NCBI GenBank assembly: GCA_963700865.1 | Contig: CAVOZC010000013.1 | Span: 1 to 64,000, forward strand | Length of the DNA stretch: 64,000 nucleotides | Source: CAVOGJ01 sp963700865 | GTDB lineage: Bacteria; Planctomycetota; Planctomycetia; Pirellulales; Pirellulaceae | Direction of reading: 5' to 3' | Shown here: positions 19,129-28,639 of the stretch, one piece after another | How positions within the stretch are numbered: the first letter of the stretch is position 1 | Layout: each line of letters opens with the position of its first letter | Position numbers and translations under genes: made by a program | Notes under the pieces: model-generated | Database searches by the model: none | What the model was told of the DNA's origin: nothing | Seen by the model: only the letters and a program-made list of their open reading frames with translations

Positions 19129-19705
19129 GCAGGGCCAGTGCCAACATGCCCGCCATCACCAACCGGCGATGACGTCGGGTCCACTTCGCCGCTCGCTCCA
19201 CGAGCGTCGGGCGGCGGGCCAACGTGGAGCGTCCATCCAGGAAGCAGCGCAGATCATCGGCGAACGCCTGGGCACTCGCGTAGCGATCGGTCGGCTCCTT
19301 GGCCACGGCCTTGAGAATAATCGTCTCCAGGTCGAGTGGAATCGAGCGGTTCAAACGGCGTGGAGCCAGCGGTTCTTCGGTGGCAATCCGCCTCAGAAAG
19401 TCCTCGCGATTGTCCGAGGCAAACGCCCGTGTCAGCGTTGCCATTTCGTAAAGAGTGATGCCGAGCGAATAAATATCGCTGCGGTGATCGACGAACTGCG
19501 TGCGGCCAGCGGCCTGTTCCGGGCTCATGTAGCGGATCGTGCCCATCACATCGCCCGTAAAAGTCATCGATTCAGCCGCCGGCACATGCACCAAGCCAAA
19601 GTCACTGACCCAGACCTTACCCGCGCGATCCAGCAGCAAATTCGACGGTTTGATGTCACGGTGCAGGATGCCCACGTCATGCGCGTGTTCGAGCGCATCT
19701 GCCGC
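19129..19705 (-). CDS. Ser/Thr kinase-TPR protein, part 2 of 4: kinase C-lobe and membrane helix
   Basis: This part carries the catalytic loop GILHRDIKPSN, the DFG motif (WVSDFGLVHV), the activation segment GTIRYMSPEQ and the rest of the C-lobe (DIYSLGITLYEMATL). A basic patch (RAAKWTRRHRR) and one transmembrane helix (VMAGMLALALLA) follow. All kinase catalytic residues are present. An extra base near 19706 separates it from the N-lobe. Confidence 0.85.
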
Positions 19706-20432
19706 ATTGGCCGCTCAGCCCCGCGATCGTCCGCAAGTAGTCGGGATCGCGCTGATAGCCTGACGTCGTAAAGGAGCGCCAGGGAGACGTACTGTCATCG
19801 GTCCAAAGCGACGCCTCGACGGTGGTACCCAAGTCGCTCGTCAGCCGCTGTTGCGACCGGGTTCGTAATTCGTCGATCGCCACATCGAGGGGCTGCCCTT
19901 CCACCAACTGCATGGCAAAAAAGTGCACGCCTCGATCGCAGCCAACGGCGTACACCGGCACGATGTGCGGATGGTGTAATTGCCCGGCAGCCTGCGCCTC
20001 GTTGCGAAACCGGGCGACGTGCCGCGCGTCGAGCAGCGAGGCGAACGGCAACACCTTCAGGGCCACGCGGCGGCAAAGCGACGGGTCGTACGCCTCGTAC
20101 ACGACACCCATCCCGCCACGTCCAATCTCGGAGAGGAGACGATAGCCGCCGATATGACGAGGCTCCGCCGTGTCTACGGGACATTGCGTGATGTCCTGCC
20201 GGCAGGCGACCGAGGCTTGACAAAGAAACCGCACACTTGCCAGATGCTCTCGAAGCGGTGCGGCGAGGTCCGGATGCGCGGCCGCCACGGCAGCGTCGTC
20301 GATCGACTGCCCCGCTTCGAGGGCAGCCATGCAATGTTCCAGGATTTCGGTCAGCCGCACCTGCTGTTCTTCCGACAGTCCATGCCACAAAGGGACTTGT
20401 TCGTCGGCCGCCAACACAGGAGATTCGTTCAT
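19706..20432 (-). CDS. Ser/Thr kinase-TPR protein, part 1 of 4: kinase N-lobe
   Basis: The gene starts at ATG 20432 (MNESPVLAADEQ), which overlaps the sigma-factor stop as ATGA and implies translational coupling. A helical N-terminal region (SIDDAAVAAAHPDLAAPLREH) is followed by the kinase N-lobe with GRGGMGVVY and the Lys of VALKVLPF. The repaired protein of about 950 residues is a Hanks-type kinase with a TPR tail, a common planctomycete design associated with adjacent ECF sigma factors. Confidence 0.85.
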
Positions 20433-21053
20433 AGCGGCGACTCTTCCGACATGCGTTCCTTGAGCGCATCGACCGCGCAACCACATCATGCGCACGGCTC
20501 CTTCCGATTTGTCCATCCGCCGAGCCACCGTGGCAAAGGGCAGTCCCTCCAGATTACGGAACAGGATGACCTGTCGGTAATGCTCCGGCAATTCCGCCAG
20601 CTGGTCGGCCAGCAAGACGGCTCGTTCCCGCTCCAGCAAGTGCGAGCTGGGCGAGGGTTCTCGCGACGCCAATAGATTTTGCAATCGCAACGTGGACCGT
20701 TCGAGCGAACGGCCGATCCGCTGCAGGGAGACCTCTCGGCGGACGTCTCGCTTTTCCGTGAGCACATGCCGCTCGACGAGCCGCGCGATATTGTGTACCA
20801 GAATCGTCCGCAACCATGCCACAAACTCGCCCTCCGAGTTACCGCGAAACGTGGCAAAGCTGCGGTGGGCGTCGACGTTCGTTTCCTGCACGATATCGGA
20901 TGGACTGACCCGCGCCCGTAGCTTGGCGTCGATGTGCGTCGTGGCCAGCAGCCGCAGATAATTGGCGTATTTCTGCAACAGCGGACCCAGCGACTCGGCA
21001 CCTTCCGTGCGCACGCGGTCGATGAGTAACGAAATGTCGGCAGCGCTCGACAT
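20429..21053 (-). CDS. ECF-type RNA polymerase sigma factor, planctomycete group (frameshifted near C-terminus)
   Basis: Region 2 is visible (LLQKYANYLRLLATTHI, ARVSPSDIVQETNVDAHRS, FVAWLRTILVHN), then region 4 (LAELPEHYRQVILFRNLEG, ATVARRMDKSEGAVRMMWLR). ATG 21053 is preceded by GAGGA and fits relatives better than 21101. After MMWLR the frame is lost. Adding one GC unit at about 20474-20478 gives AVDALKERMSEESPL and a TGA that overlaps the kinase ATG. It probably directs RNA polymerase to its own regulon, with the downstream kinase as a partner. Confidence 0.82.
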
Positions 21054-21292
21054 ACGGTCCTCAACAAGCGTGTTTTCTGTTCCAGGCGAGACAACACCCA
21101 ACTTGAAGGAGGGTGGTTTTTGCCGACGGATGTCACGCGCGAAGACTTGCCTACCACGCGGATGGTCGCGGCAACCGCTAATTATAAAGGGACTTGCGGT
21201 TTTGGAAAGAAATTGGGAAGCGGCCGACGCGGATCACGTGTCCCACAGTCGCTTCCCGGCTGCGCCCGCCAACAGCGGTTGGGGAACTCCAT

Positions 21293-21765
21293 TCAGGCGA
21301 CCGGGCACTCGACCACGATATCGTGGGCATACGCATAGCCCAGGGTAGCGGCGATCCACAGCGCGGCGATGCCACCATAGGCCGGCAGAAGATGGACGAG
21401 ACTGACATAGCCAACGTGCAAGTGGATCGAAATGGTGGCAATATAGGCCACGCTCCCGGCCACCAACAGCGTCCACCAGAGCCATCGGCGGCCGCGGCGG
21501 AACCCCCACAGCGAGGCGAGCAGCACGACGATGCCACAGGCGATGAGCATGCCACCAAATGTGGCTCTGTCATGAGCCACGAGCGGGACGAGTTGCGGAT
21601 TTGCGGCCAGGAGTCGGTCCGGCGTGGTGCAGAGGAATTCCATATCCTCGGCAACGAACACCGATGTGATTCCGATCTTGCAAATCACGACACCTGCGAC
21701 GATCAATGCACAGCCATGCATGATGAACAGCAATTGAGACCACAACCCGCACTTCCACTTCCAGT
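21293..21765 (-). CDS. DHODH-like/membrane fusion, part 3 of 3: second four-helix membrane module
   Basis: This part contains four hydrophobic helices and the motif VAHDRATFGGMLIACGI, followed by RGRRWLWWT and GYVSLVHLLPAY. The same order of motifs occurs in part 2, so the membrane domain is an internal duplication. A frame change somewhere in 21755-21780 separates the two halves. Confidence 0.6.
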
Positions 21766-22350
21766 CATTTTCAAGGTCAAAGCGAACAGGTATGCACGAG
21801 CAGGTAGCTCGGCAAACACCGTCAGCAACAAAAATTGAAAGAGAATGCAAGTGACAAACGCATGGAACGCATCGAAATAGCCAAATCCGAGGAAGAGGAA
21901 AAAGGAGAGAAAACCAGCGAACGCCGAGCAAACAATCGTCCGCTGCGCCCAATGCTCGCCACAACGCGATCCAAACCAGGAGAGTGCGGAATAGAGCATC
22001 CCCACCGCCAACATCGTGCCGGCCAAGGTAACTCGGTCGTGCGCCATAAAATCAAGCAGACGATCATTGACAAGCGCCAACTGAGCGCGGGTCATGCCGA
22101 CCGTCGCCTCGTCGTAAGGCAACACGACTTGTGTCATCGCGACCATCATGGCGAGCATTCCACCGAGGAGCATGCTGACACCCATGAGTAACGACCAAAG
22201 CCAGGAGTAACGGACAGGTGATTGACTTCGGTCGCTGCCGGGCACGTCGCAGGCGCAAGCGGCTTGCATGATCGCCTCGTTAATCCGCTTGGGTAAACCG
22301 GGCCCGCCAAATACCATCCCCGAGTCCAACGCTACGAAGTCCGCTCCCGC
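21766..22350 (-). CDS. DHODH-like/membrane fusion, part 2 of 3: barrel end and first membrane module
   Basis: It begins with the last strand and helix of a TIM barrel (GADFVALDSGMVFGGPGLP, then KRINEAIMQA), the phosphate-binding end of DHODH-like proteins. It then has four membrane helices with FMAHDRVTLAGTMLAVGM, RCGEHWAQRT and GYFDAFHAFV. Removing one C at about 22352 links it in frame with part 1. The fusion therefore depends on one repaired base, but the barrel would otherwise lack its last strand. Confidence 0.65.
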
Positions 22351-23203
22351 GGCTGAGCAACGAAAGCGCCTCACGAGGCTGATGCACACCCCCGGCGGCG
22401 ATGATCACGAGCTTGTCGTCAACGTGCTGTCGCAGGTCAACGACCCGCGCCCGAGTCGGAGCAAAGGCGGAACTTCCCAGTCGCCGCAAGTCGCTCCCGG
22501 TCCGGCGGCTGCCATCGACCAGCACACCATCGATACCGCCGCTGGTCGCCAATTCCGTCAGCCGGCGGAGCAAGTCCACGTCGGTACGAGGGTTGGGCAA
22601 TCCGACGAGTGCCAACAGCAACGGACTGTGATGGTCCTCGACCTGAGGAGCGGCTGCTGCTTGCCGCAGCGCCTCGAGCGGTACCACGAATCCATCCGCC
22701 GCCCCCGCGAGGTCCCGCAACACCTGAGGCAATGCATCCGGGCAGACCGAATCGTCAATCCGGAAGAGCAAACGGGTATTCCTCAGCCGCGCCCGAGTGC
22801 GGTGGACGGTCGTGCTGCGAATATCAAGCGTTAACTCTTCCGATTCGATTTGGATACTCTGTGCGGCGAAATCAACCGAGGTCCTCTGCGGCTGGGCCTC
22901 CGCCCGCTGAAGAATGGGCCCATATTCCAGGAATCCAAACCCGAATTGGTCCAGAGCTTCACAGGCCTCTAAATTTGGATCCAAGCCAAGGCACAGGCCG
23001 ACGCGGGAGGCGAACGCATGCCCGCGAATATCGACCGAACCATCTGGGGGAACCCGCATGTGCCCCATCCAAGCGATCACCTGTTTTCCGCCCGGGATGC
23101 GCCCGAGCGATCCCAAAGCACCGATGGCCAGCCGACGAGCCCGGTCGGCCGGCAAATGGGCCAGCAGTGGTTGGAACACCGTGTGATAGGACCAATCGGG
23201 CAT
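22351..23203 (-). CDS. DHODH-like/membrane fusion, part 1 of 3: degenerate dihydroorotate-dehydrogenase-like barrel
   Basis: The N-terminus (TVFQPLLAHLPADRARRLAIGA) and the segment FASRVGLCLGLDPNLEACEAL, GFGFLEYGPI match the class 2 DHODH plan, as does IIAAGGVHQPREALSLLS near the end. However, the substrate motif NxSSPNT and the FMN-contacting Lys are not recognisable; the region reads PLLLALVGLPNP. It may therefore bind a ligand or FMN without being a pyrimidine enzyme. A pyrD symbol would be unsafe. Confidence 0.65.
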
Positions 23204-23247
23204 GAGTCCATCGAGCGCTGCGCCGCGGCCGGCAACATGATCAACAA

Positions 23248-23277
23248 CAAGCCGCCGGGATCTTTCTCGGCGGCTTG
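23248..23277 (-). terminator. Hairpin downstream of the superoxide dismutase gene
   Basis: CAAGCCGCCG and CGGCGGCTTG form a perfect 10-bp stem with a 10-base loop, 39 bases past the sod stop. On the minus strand TTGTTGTTG follows, which is only moderately T-rich, so it is a probable but not ideal intrinsic terminator. Confidence 0.6.
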
Positions 23278-23315
23278 CGGAGCATCAGGTGACCGGCGGG
23301 TACCGTCCCCTCAAA

Positions 23316-23921
23316 CTATTTGGCGGCCGCGTATCTCCGGGCAACTTCATCCCAGTTGATCACGTGGAAGAAGGCCGAGATGTAATCGGGCCGCCGATTC
23401 TGATAGTGGAGGTAATAGGCGTGTTCCCAGACGTCGAGTCCCAGAATGGGTGTGCGGCCCTCCATCAGGGGCGAATCCTGATTGGGCGTGCTTTCAACGA
23501 CCAGCTTGCCCTTGTTGACCGACAGCCAGGCCCAGCCGCTCCCGAAACGATTCGCCGCAGCACTCGAAAATGCCTCTTTGAACTTCTCCATGCCGCCCAG
23601 TTCCGCGTCGATCGCGGCGGCCAAGTCGCCGGAGGGTGAACCGCCTCCGCCCGGTTTCATGATCGTCCAAAACAGGCTGTGGTTGGCATGTCCGCCGCCA
23701 TTGTTGCGGACGGCCATCCGCTGGGCTTCGGGGACCGCCGACAGGTCGGCGATGACCGCTTCCACGGGTTTGTCGGCGAGTCCCGTGCCCTCGAGGGCAG
23801 CGTTCAGTTTGGCCACATAGCCCGCATGGTGCTTGCCATGGTGGATCTCCATCGTTTTGGCGTCGATGTGCGGTTCCAGCGCGTTGGTCGCGTAAGGCAG
23901 GTCGGGAAGTGTAAAAGCCAT
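23316..23921 (-). CDS. sodA: Superoxide dismutase, Fe/Mn family (Mn-like)
   Basis: The 201-residue enzyme converts superoxide to H2O2 and O2. Metal ligands are H27 (IHHGKHH), the His of GGGHANHSLFW, and the Asp and His of LDVWEHAYY. The sequences NNGGGHANHSLFW and TPNQDSPLMEG are the forms usual in Mn-dependent members, though cambialistic use cannot be excluded. It is complete, has no export signal and is followed by a hairpin. Confidence 0.93.
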   Translation of the reverse strand: MAFTLPDLPYATNALEPHIDAKTMEIHHGKHHAGYVAKLNAALEGTGLADKPVEAVIADLSAVPEAQRMAVRNNGGGHANHSLFWTIMKPGGGGSPSGDLAAAIDAELGGMEKFKEAFSSAAANRFGSGWAWLSVNKGKLVVESTPNQDSPLMEGRTPILGLDVWEHAYYLHYQNRRPDYISAFFHVINWDEVARRYAAAK

Positions 23922-24231
23922 CTTGGGTACCCCTCTCGTTAGAGTCTATCCGTGCTGATTTCCCCTGCTTCCAGGGCAGGTCATGTGCTGTGCCATTGGA
24001 TATGGCGACGGGCGGGCGGTCTGCGCGAGTGGTGTGGAAACCGCGAGACCTGATGATTCGACAACGGCGGAGCGTTGTCGTGTTGCCTCGATCTCGAACA
24101 TATCCGAATCGCCGGGGGCTCGCAATTGGCGGAGGATCGCGGCCGTCGCCGGCTGACCCAAACGGCCCGTCCCAGATAGACGTCGTTCCCGTTGACCAGC
24201 GCCTGCCCTGGTCGTAAACTGCCAGACGGAC
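23922..24231. other. Intergenic region between sod and tRNA-His
   Basis: About 310 bases lie between the sod start and the tRNA. Open frames here show no family motif. The region should contain the sod promoter and the tRNA-His promoter, but no convincing -35/-10 pair was identified. Confidence 0.4.
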
Positions 24232-24306
24232 GGTGGCTGTAGCTCAGTTGGTTAGAGCGTCGGATTGTGGTTCCGAAAGTCGGGGGTTCGAGTCCCCTCA
24301 GCCACC
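24232..24306 (+). tRNA. tRNA-His (anticodon GTG)
   Basis: The acceptor stem GTGGCTG pairs with CAGCCAC. The extra G at 24232 pairs with C73, the G-1:C73 pair diagnostic of tRNA-His. The D arm is GCTCAGTTGGTTAGAGC, the anticodon stem TCGGA/TCCGA encloses TTGTGGT with GTG, and the T loop is TTCGAGT. The 3' CCA is not encoded. Confidence 0.96.
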
Positions 24307-24318
24307 CCTTTTCTCCGT

Positions 24319-26247
24319 TCAGGTCGCCACGAGCTGCCGAAGCGGTTCCAGGTAGGTATAACCGGCCAGCCGCGTTTCGTAGAAGCGGACCATCGAGCCG
24401 GCCTGCTGGTAATCGATGCGCCCGTCCTGTACGGCACGTTCGATACTGGTCTGGAAACGCTGCAAAAGGTCCGCCGGTTCGTACCGCACATAGCGGAGCA
24501 CATCGGCCACCGTATCCCCCTTGAACATCTGTTCGAGGATCAGGTCCCCATCGGACGAAAAGGAAACGTGAGCCGTATTGGTGTCCCCGAACAGATTGTG
24601 CAGGTCGCCCAGGATCTCCTGATAGGCACCGACCAGAAACGCGCCCAGGTAGTACGGTTCCCCATTTGGTTCGTGCAGCGGCAATGTCCGCCGCACGTCC
24701 CGACGGTCGACGAAGCGATCCACCTTGCCGTCTGAATCGCATGTGATGTCACCGATGACCGCATTCCGTAGCGGCCGTTCTTGCAGCCGATGGATCGGCA
24801 TGATCGGAAACAACTGCTTGACCGCCCAACTGTCTGGCAGCGACTGGAACAGCGAGAAATTGCAGAAATAGGTATCTGCGAGCAACCCGTCGAGGCCAGC
24901 CAGGTCCTCTGGGATCTCGTCCATTTCCGCGGTCATTCGCGTGATCTTGCGACAAATCTCCCAGAACAGGACTTCCGCATCGCAGCGGTCGTTCAACGGC
25001 ATATACCCCGTGGCAAAGGCGTTGATGGCCATATCAAAGGCCTGCTGTGCATCGTGGAAACTTTCCAGCACGTTGCGCAAATTCAGGTCGGCCAGGGTTG
25101 CATGGAGATCCAGCACGGGTTGCGGCGAATCCTCACGCACTTCGCACGGCTGCGTGTTCCGCGTGGGCGACGTCGTATCGAGGACATCGAAGACCAAGAC
25201 GCTATGATAAGCCGAGATGGCTCGACCACTCTCCGAGATAATCGTCGGATGCGGAACATGCGCCTGGTCACACACTGACTGCACGTGATGGATCACGTCA
25301 TTGGCATATTCCTGCATGGAGTAATTCATGCTCGATTCGAAGTTGGTCTGAGAGCCGTCATAGTCGACGCCCAACCCGCCTCCGACGTCCAGGTAGCGCA
25401 ACCCGGTATTCCGCTTTTTCAATTCCGTGTAGATGCGAGCCGCCTCGATCAGGGCGCTCTTGATCTGGCGAATATTCGTGATCTGGCTGCCGAGGTGGAA
25501 GTGGAGGAGCTGAAAACAGTCCGACATGCCCACTGCCTCGAGGTGGTCGACCGCGGCCGTGATTTCGCTCAGCGTCAGCCCGAATTTCGAACGGAAGCCA
25601 GCGGACGTCTGCCAGCGCCCTGCGCCCCGGGCCGCCAGTTTGACTCGCATCCCGATCTGCGGGCGGACCTGCATTCGCTCGGCACATTCGAGAATCAGCT
25701 CCAACTCGGAGTACTTTTCCACGACCGGCAGAATATTTCGGCCCAGCACCTGACCGATGAGTGCCATTTCAATGAACTCGGCATCCTTGAAGCCATTGCA
25801 GATCACCGGGACCTCATTGTTGGTCAATGCGATGACGGCCATCAATTCCGGCTTGCTACCGGCTTCCAGCCCGAAGCCGAGTTTTTTCCCGTGCTTTACG
25901 ATCTGTTCGACCACCTGCCGCTGCTGGTTCACCTTGATCGGATAGACACACCGATAGCCACCCTGGTACTCGTGCTCGGCAATCGCTTTTGCAAAGGCAT
26001 CATGCAGAGCCCGCAGGCGATGCTCGATGATGTTGTTGAAGCGGATGAGGACCGGAGTGTCCAGGCCGCGGAGACGGATGCGGTCGATCAGCTCCTTCAG
26101 ATCGGATGAATCCTCGGGATTTCCGGTCGGATGGACCCGCAAGTTCCCATTCTCCCCGACAGAAAAATAGCCGTTCCCCCAATTGGCGACCTCATAGAGA
26201 TCACTCGATTCGGCGGGGGTCCAGCGATCGTTGACGTCTTTGAGCAT
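24319..26247 (-). CDS. speA: Biosynthetic arginine decarboxylase
   Basis: SpeA decarboxylates arginine to agmatine, the first step of one putrescine/spermidine route. The 642-residue length is normal. The fold-type III alanine-racemase-like barrel carries the PLP Lys105 in VYPIKVNQQR, the glycine-rich phosphate site LDVGGGLGVDYDGS, and HFHLGSQI. The C-terminal beta domain contains the acidic segment ADTYFCNFSLFQSLPD. ATG 26247 gives the usual N-terminus. It stands alone next to tRNA-His, without speB nearby. Confidence 0.95.
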   Translation of the reverse strand: MLKDVNDRWTPAESSDLYEVANWGNGYFSVGENGNLRVHPTGNPEDSSDLKELIDRIRLRGLDTPVLIRFNNIIEHRLRALHDAFAKAIAEHEYQGGYRCVYPIKVNQQRQVVEQIVKHGKKLGFGLEAGSKPELMAVIALTNNEVPVICNGFKDAEFIEMALIGQVLGRNILPVVEKYSELELILECAERMQVRPQIGMRVKLAARGAGRWQTSAGFRSKFGLTLSEITAAVDHLEAVGMSDCFQLLHFHLGSQITNIRQIKSALIEAARIYTELKKRNTGLRYLDVGGGLGVDYDGSQTNFESSMNYSMQEYANDVIHHVQSVCDQAHVPHPTIISESGRAISAYHSVLVFDVLDTTSPTRNTQPCEVREDSPQPVLDLHATLADLNLRNVLESFHDAQQAFDMAINAFATGYMPLNDRCDAEVLFWEICRKITRMTAEMDEIPEDLAGLDGLLADTYFCNFSLFQSLPDSWAVKQLFPIMPIHRLQERPLRNAVIGDITCDSDGKVDRFVDRRDVRRTLPLHEPNGEPYYLGAFLVGAYQEILGDLHNLFGDTNTAHVSFSSDGDLILEQMFKGDTVADVLRYVRYEPADLLQRFQTSIERAVQDGRIDYQQAGSMVRFYETRLAGYTYLEPLRQLVAT

Positions 26248-26537
26248 GGTTGTTTCAGATCCTCATTCGTTAGTCGTTTCTCGCCCGCTGACGTCGCGGG
26301 AAGCGAATCGAGCAATCATAGCGGGATACTGCCTCTGAGGGAATTGAACTCTGGGAAAATTCGCCCCCCCGCCGCCCGGGACTCGCCAAGGCATCCGCAG
26401 GCGGTCGCTCGCTCGGTCGCGGGTCTCCGACCGGTACATCAGCGCCGCGCGGGCCGGGGCGCCAAATCGCCGCGGGAGGGTTAAAATCGGGACATCACGC
26501 TGCCAGTACCCCCAGGCTCTTGATGCGGACAAACCAC

Positions 26538-26914
26538 ATGCAGGTCGTCTCCGTCAATGTGGCTCAGCCGCAAACAATCAATTACCGAGGAAAGGCCGTC
26601 TCGACCGGAATCTTCAAACAGCCCCATGGACAGGCAACGATGTTGGAAACGCTCGGTTTCGTAGGCGACGTGCAGGTCGACCGCCGCTACCATGGGGGTC
26701 CCGATCAAGCCGCCTATGCTTATGACGCGTCCTACTATGAGCACTGGCAATCGCTCACCGGACGGGACGATTTCATCTGGGGACAGTTCGGCGAGAATCT
26801 CACCGTCTCCGACATGACGGATGACACGGTCTGGATCGGAGATCGGTATCGGATCGGCGGCGCCATGGTCCAAGTGAGCCATCCGCGGGTGCCCTGCTAT
26901 AAACTGGTGCACGC
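26538..26914 (+). CDS. YiiM-like MOSC domain protein, part 1 of 2 (frameshifted)
   Basis: The N-terminal MOSC region is present: STGIFKQPHG, GDVQVDRRYHGGPDQAAYAY, and WGQFGENLTVSDM with the characteristic GENLT. It continues to VSHPRVPCYKL, where the Cys proposed to bind sulfur or Mo-cofactor lies. The frame opens at TTG 26520, but ATG 26538 (MQVVSVNV) fits the family better. One base appears to be missing near 26914. Confidence 0.82.
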
Positions 26915-27166
26915 ATGGGAGATTCGGCCTTCGTCCAACGGTTCCACGACGCCTGCAAGGTCGGCTTTTACTTGCGGGTCTTGGCAGCTGGCCCCATCGC
27001 CCCCGGCGACCCGATCGATCTTGAGGAGCGCGACCCGCGGTCAATGTCGGTCACGGATGTCTACCGCATCATGCACGTTGATACCCAGGATATCGAGGCC
27101 GCTCACCGGGCATCCCAACTTGCGGGGTTGACCATGGAGTGGCGGGAGCGGTTGCGGCAACGTTAG
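26915..27166 (+). CDS. YiiM-like MOSC domain protein, part 2 of 2
   Basis: The frame resumes as MGDSAFVQRFHDACKVGFYLRVLAAG, the part that follows CYKL in YiiM-type proteins, and ends with the small C-terminal helical domain (SVTDVYRIMHVD, LAGLTMEWRERLRQR). The repaired length of about 209 residues fits 6-N-hydroxylaminopurine-resistance-type MOSC proteins. Confidence 0.8.
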   Translation: MGDSAFVQRFHDACKVGFYLRVLAAGPIAPGDPIDLEERDPRSMSVTDVYRIMHVDTQDIEAAHRASQLAGLTMEWRERLRQR

Positions 27167-27184
27167 ACGCCCGAACCGTCGTGG

Positions 27185-28219
27185 CTACGGCTGTTCGGCC
27201 GAATCGAGTAGCCATGGGCGACTCTGTTTGACCGAGGGGAAATTCGACGGGATGGAGATCGTGACGTCACCCGTCGCGGCCCACTCCGCGCCCCGCTGCA
27301 GTGTGGCCACAAACCCGACGCAGTCCATCGAATAAGTCGCATGTCCCAGTGTGGTATGAAAGACGCGGCCCTTCCCGAACTCAATCGCCATGAGCATGGG
27401 CTCGTGCCGTCCCGTTCCCCCGTACGACGGCGCGGCGAAGGCCGTGGCCAGCACCCTCATCCGCTCCGCCGGCCCACGCAGTGTTTGATACAGTTCATCC
27501 TTGGTGTGCAACCAGGCGGTCGGCAAACCACGGGTGATCGGATGGTCCGCATCGCGGACGACCACGACAAATTCATGCTGCTCACCATGGCCGCCACCTG
27601 GGCCCGCCGCCGTGTCTCGCACCGGTCGCTCCTCCGCGTTGAAGTACACGTAAGGACCCGATGCCTCATCGCGGTCATTCCAGCCGCCAAGTCCGATCAT
27701 CTGGTTGTAGGCGGGCCAGTCGGCGAACGCATTGTCGGCCGCATGCACGACCACGAGGCCGCCTCCCTCGCGAATGAAATGTTCAAAGTCGTTCCGGGTT
27801 TCCTGCGACCACGGTTCCCCGTTGTAATTCGAGACGATGACATCATAGTTGGAAAACTTCGGCGCAAAGTCACTCATGTCGGCCCCGGCCGGAGGCGATG
27901 TAGCGACTTCCACCTGGAAGCGCCCACTTTCCTCGAGCGCCGCCTTCAGCATGGGCGTCGTCGCCCGCCAGTCATGATTGTTCTGGCCATCGACGATCAA
28001 GGCGCGCAGCCTGGCCACTTCCTCGCCGCGGACCTGCATGACGCCCAGTAACGAGACACCGAACAGCGCCAGTAGCGGGACTACGAACGGGCCACCCGAG
28101 ACCAAGCGATGCGGCACGCACGCGGTGGCGATCGTCCAAGTGTTCCCAACCATCGCTCCGCGGGCCACCCTTCGTTCCCAGACCCCGCGAGAGGCACGCG
28201 CAAATTCGCAACCCGGCAT
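27185..28219 (-). CDS. ThuA-like domain protein, exported
   Basis: The 344-residue protein has an N-terminal hydrophobic segment (FVVPLLALFGVSLLGV) that should act as a signal or anchor. A ThuA-like, class I glutamine-amidotransferase-type fold follows: ALIVDGQNNHDW, FSNYDVIVSNYNG, GGGLVVVHAADNAF, GRVFHTTLGHATYSMD. ATG 28219 is chosen because AAAGGAAAAA precedes it. ThuA-like proteins are abundant in planctomycetes and often linked to carbohydrate use, but this one has no sugar genes beside it. Confidence 0.78.
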   Translation of the reverse strand: MPGCEFARASRGVWERRVARGAMVGNTWTIATACVPHRLVSGGPFVVPLLALFGVSLLGVMQVRGEEVARLRALIVDGQNNHDWRATTPMLKAALEESGRFQVEVATSPPAGADMSDFAPKFSNYDVIVSNYNGEPWSQETRNDFEHFIREGGGLVVVHAADNAFADWPAYNQMIGLGGWNDRDEASGPYVYFNAEERPVRDTAAGPGGGHGEQHEFVVVVRDADHPITRGLPTAWLHTKDELYQTLRGPAERMRVLATAFAAPSYGGTGRHEPMLMAIEFGKGRVFHTTLGHATYSMDCVGFVATLQRGAEWAATGDVTISIPSNFPSVKQSRPWLLDSAEQP

Positions 28220-28639
28220 GATTTTTCCTTTCGCGGTGCGTCGAGCCGGCAAGTTGGCGAACGTCCGGAACGGCGTCGATGGGAAAAACGACACGTCAAC
28301 GAGCGGGCGGACTGGCCCTCCCGCGACTTTAGCTTTACCGACGAATCTGGCGTCGTCAACGGACGGACTGCCTGCGCGGTCCGGCCATTTCCGTGTGATC
28401 GAGGGGGCCCTTGGGAACCACTTGGACCATCATCCGCGGGTCCAGGCCGCTTGCCAAACGGGAATGGCCTCCCTTGCAATCCTGAAAACCGCTTCCATGC
28501 GACCCGGGAACCGGCACTCTCGCGCCAAACCCGGCGCATCCCTCCTGCGGGGGGCATCTCTGATCCGATGCGTTCAAGCGGCGCGACGAAGAGTCGCGAT
28601 TTCGACTCGTTGTCCCACCGCGATTCCGTTCCCAACACC
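28220..28639. other. Divergent intergenic region, thuA-like / GGDEF-EAL
   Basis: About 420 bases separate the two divergent starts. The GGDEF-EAL frame is open through this stretch, so an earlier start such as ATG 28568 cannot be excluded. The translated region is rich in Arg, Pro and Ser and looks noncoding. It should hold promoters for both genes. Confidence 0.45.

Noticed and set aside
22280..23203. Calling the barrel gene pyrD
   Set aside because: The substrate loop and FMN Lys of dihydroorotate dehydrogenase are not recognisable, and the repaired frame continues into membrane helices.
25285..26109. 274-codon plus-strand frame inside speA
   Set aside because: Antisense shadow of arginine decarboxylase without a ribosome-binding site or motif.
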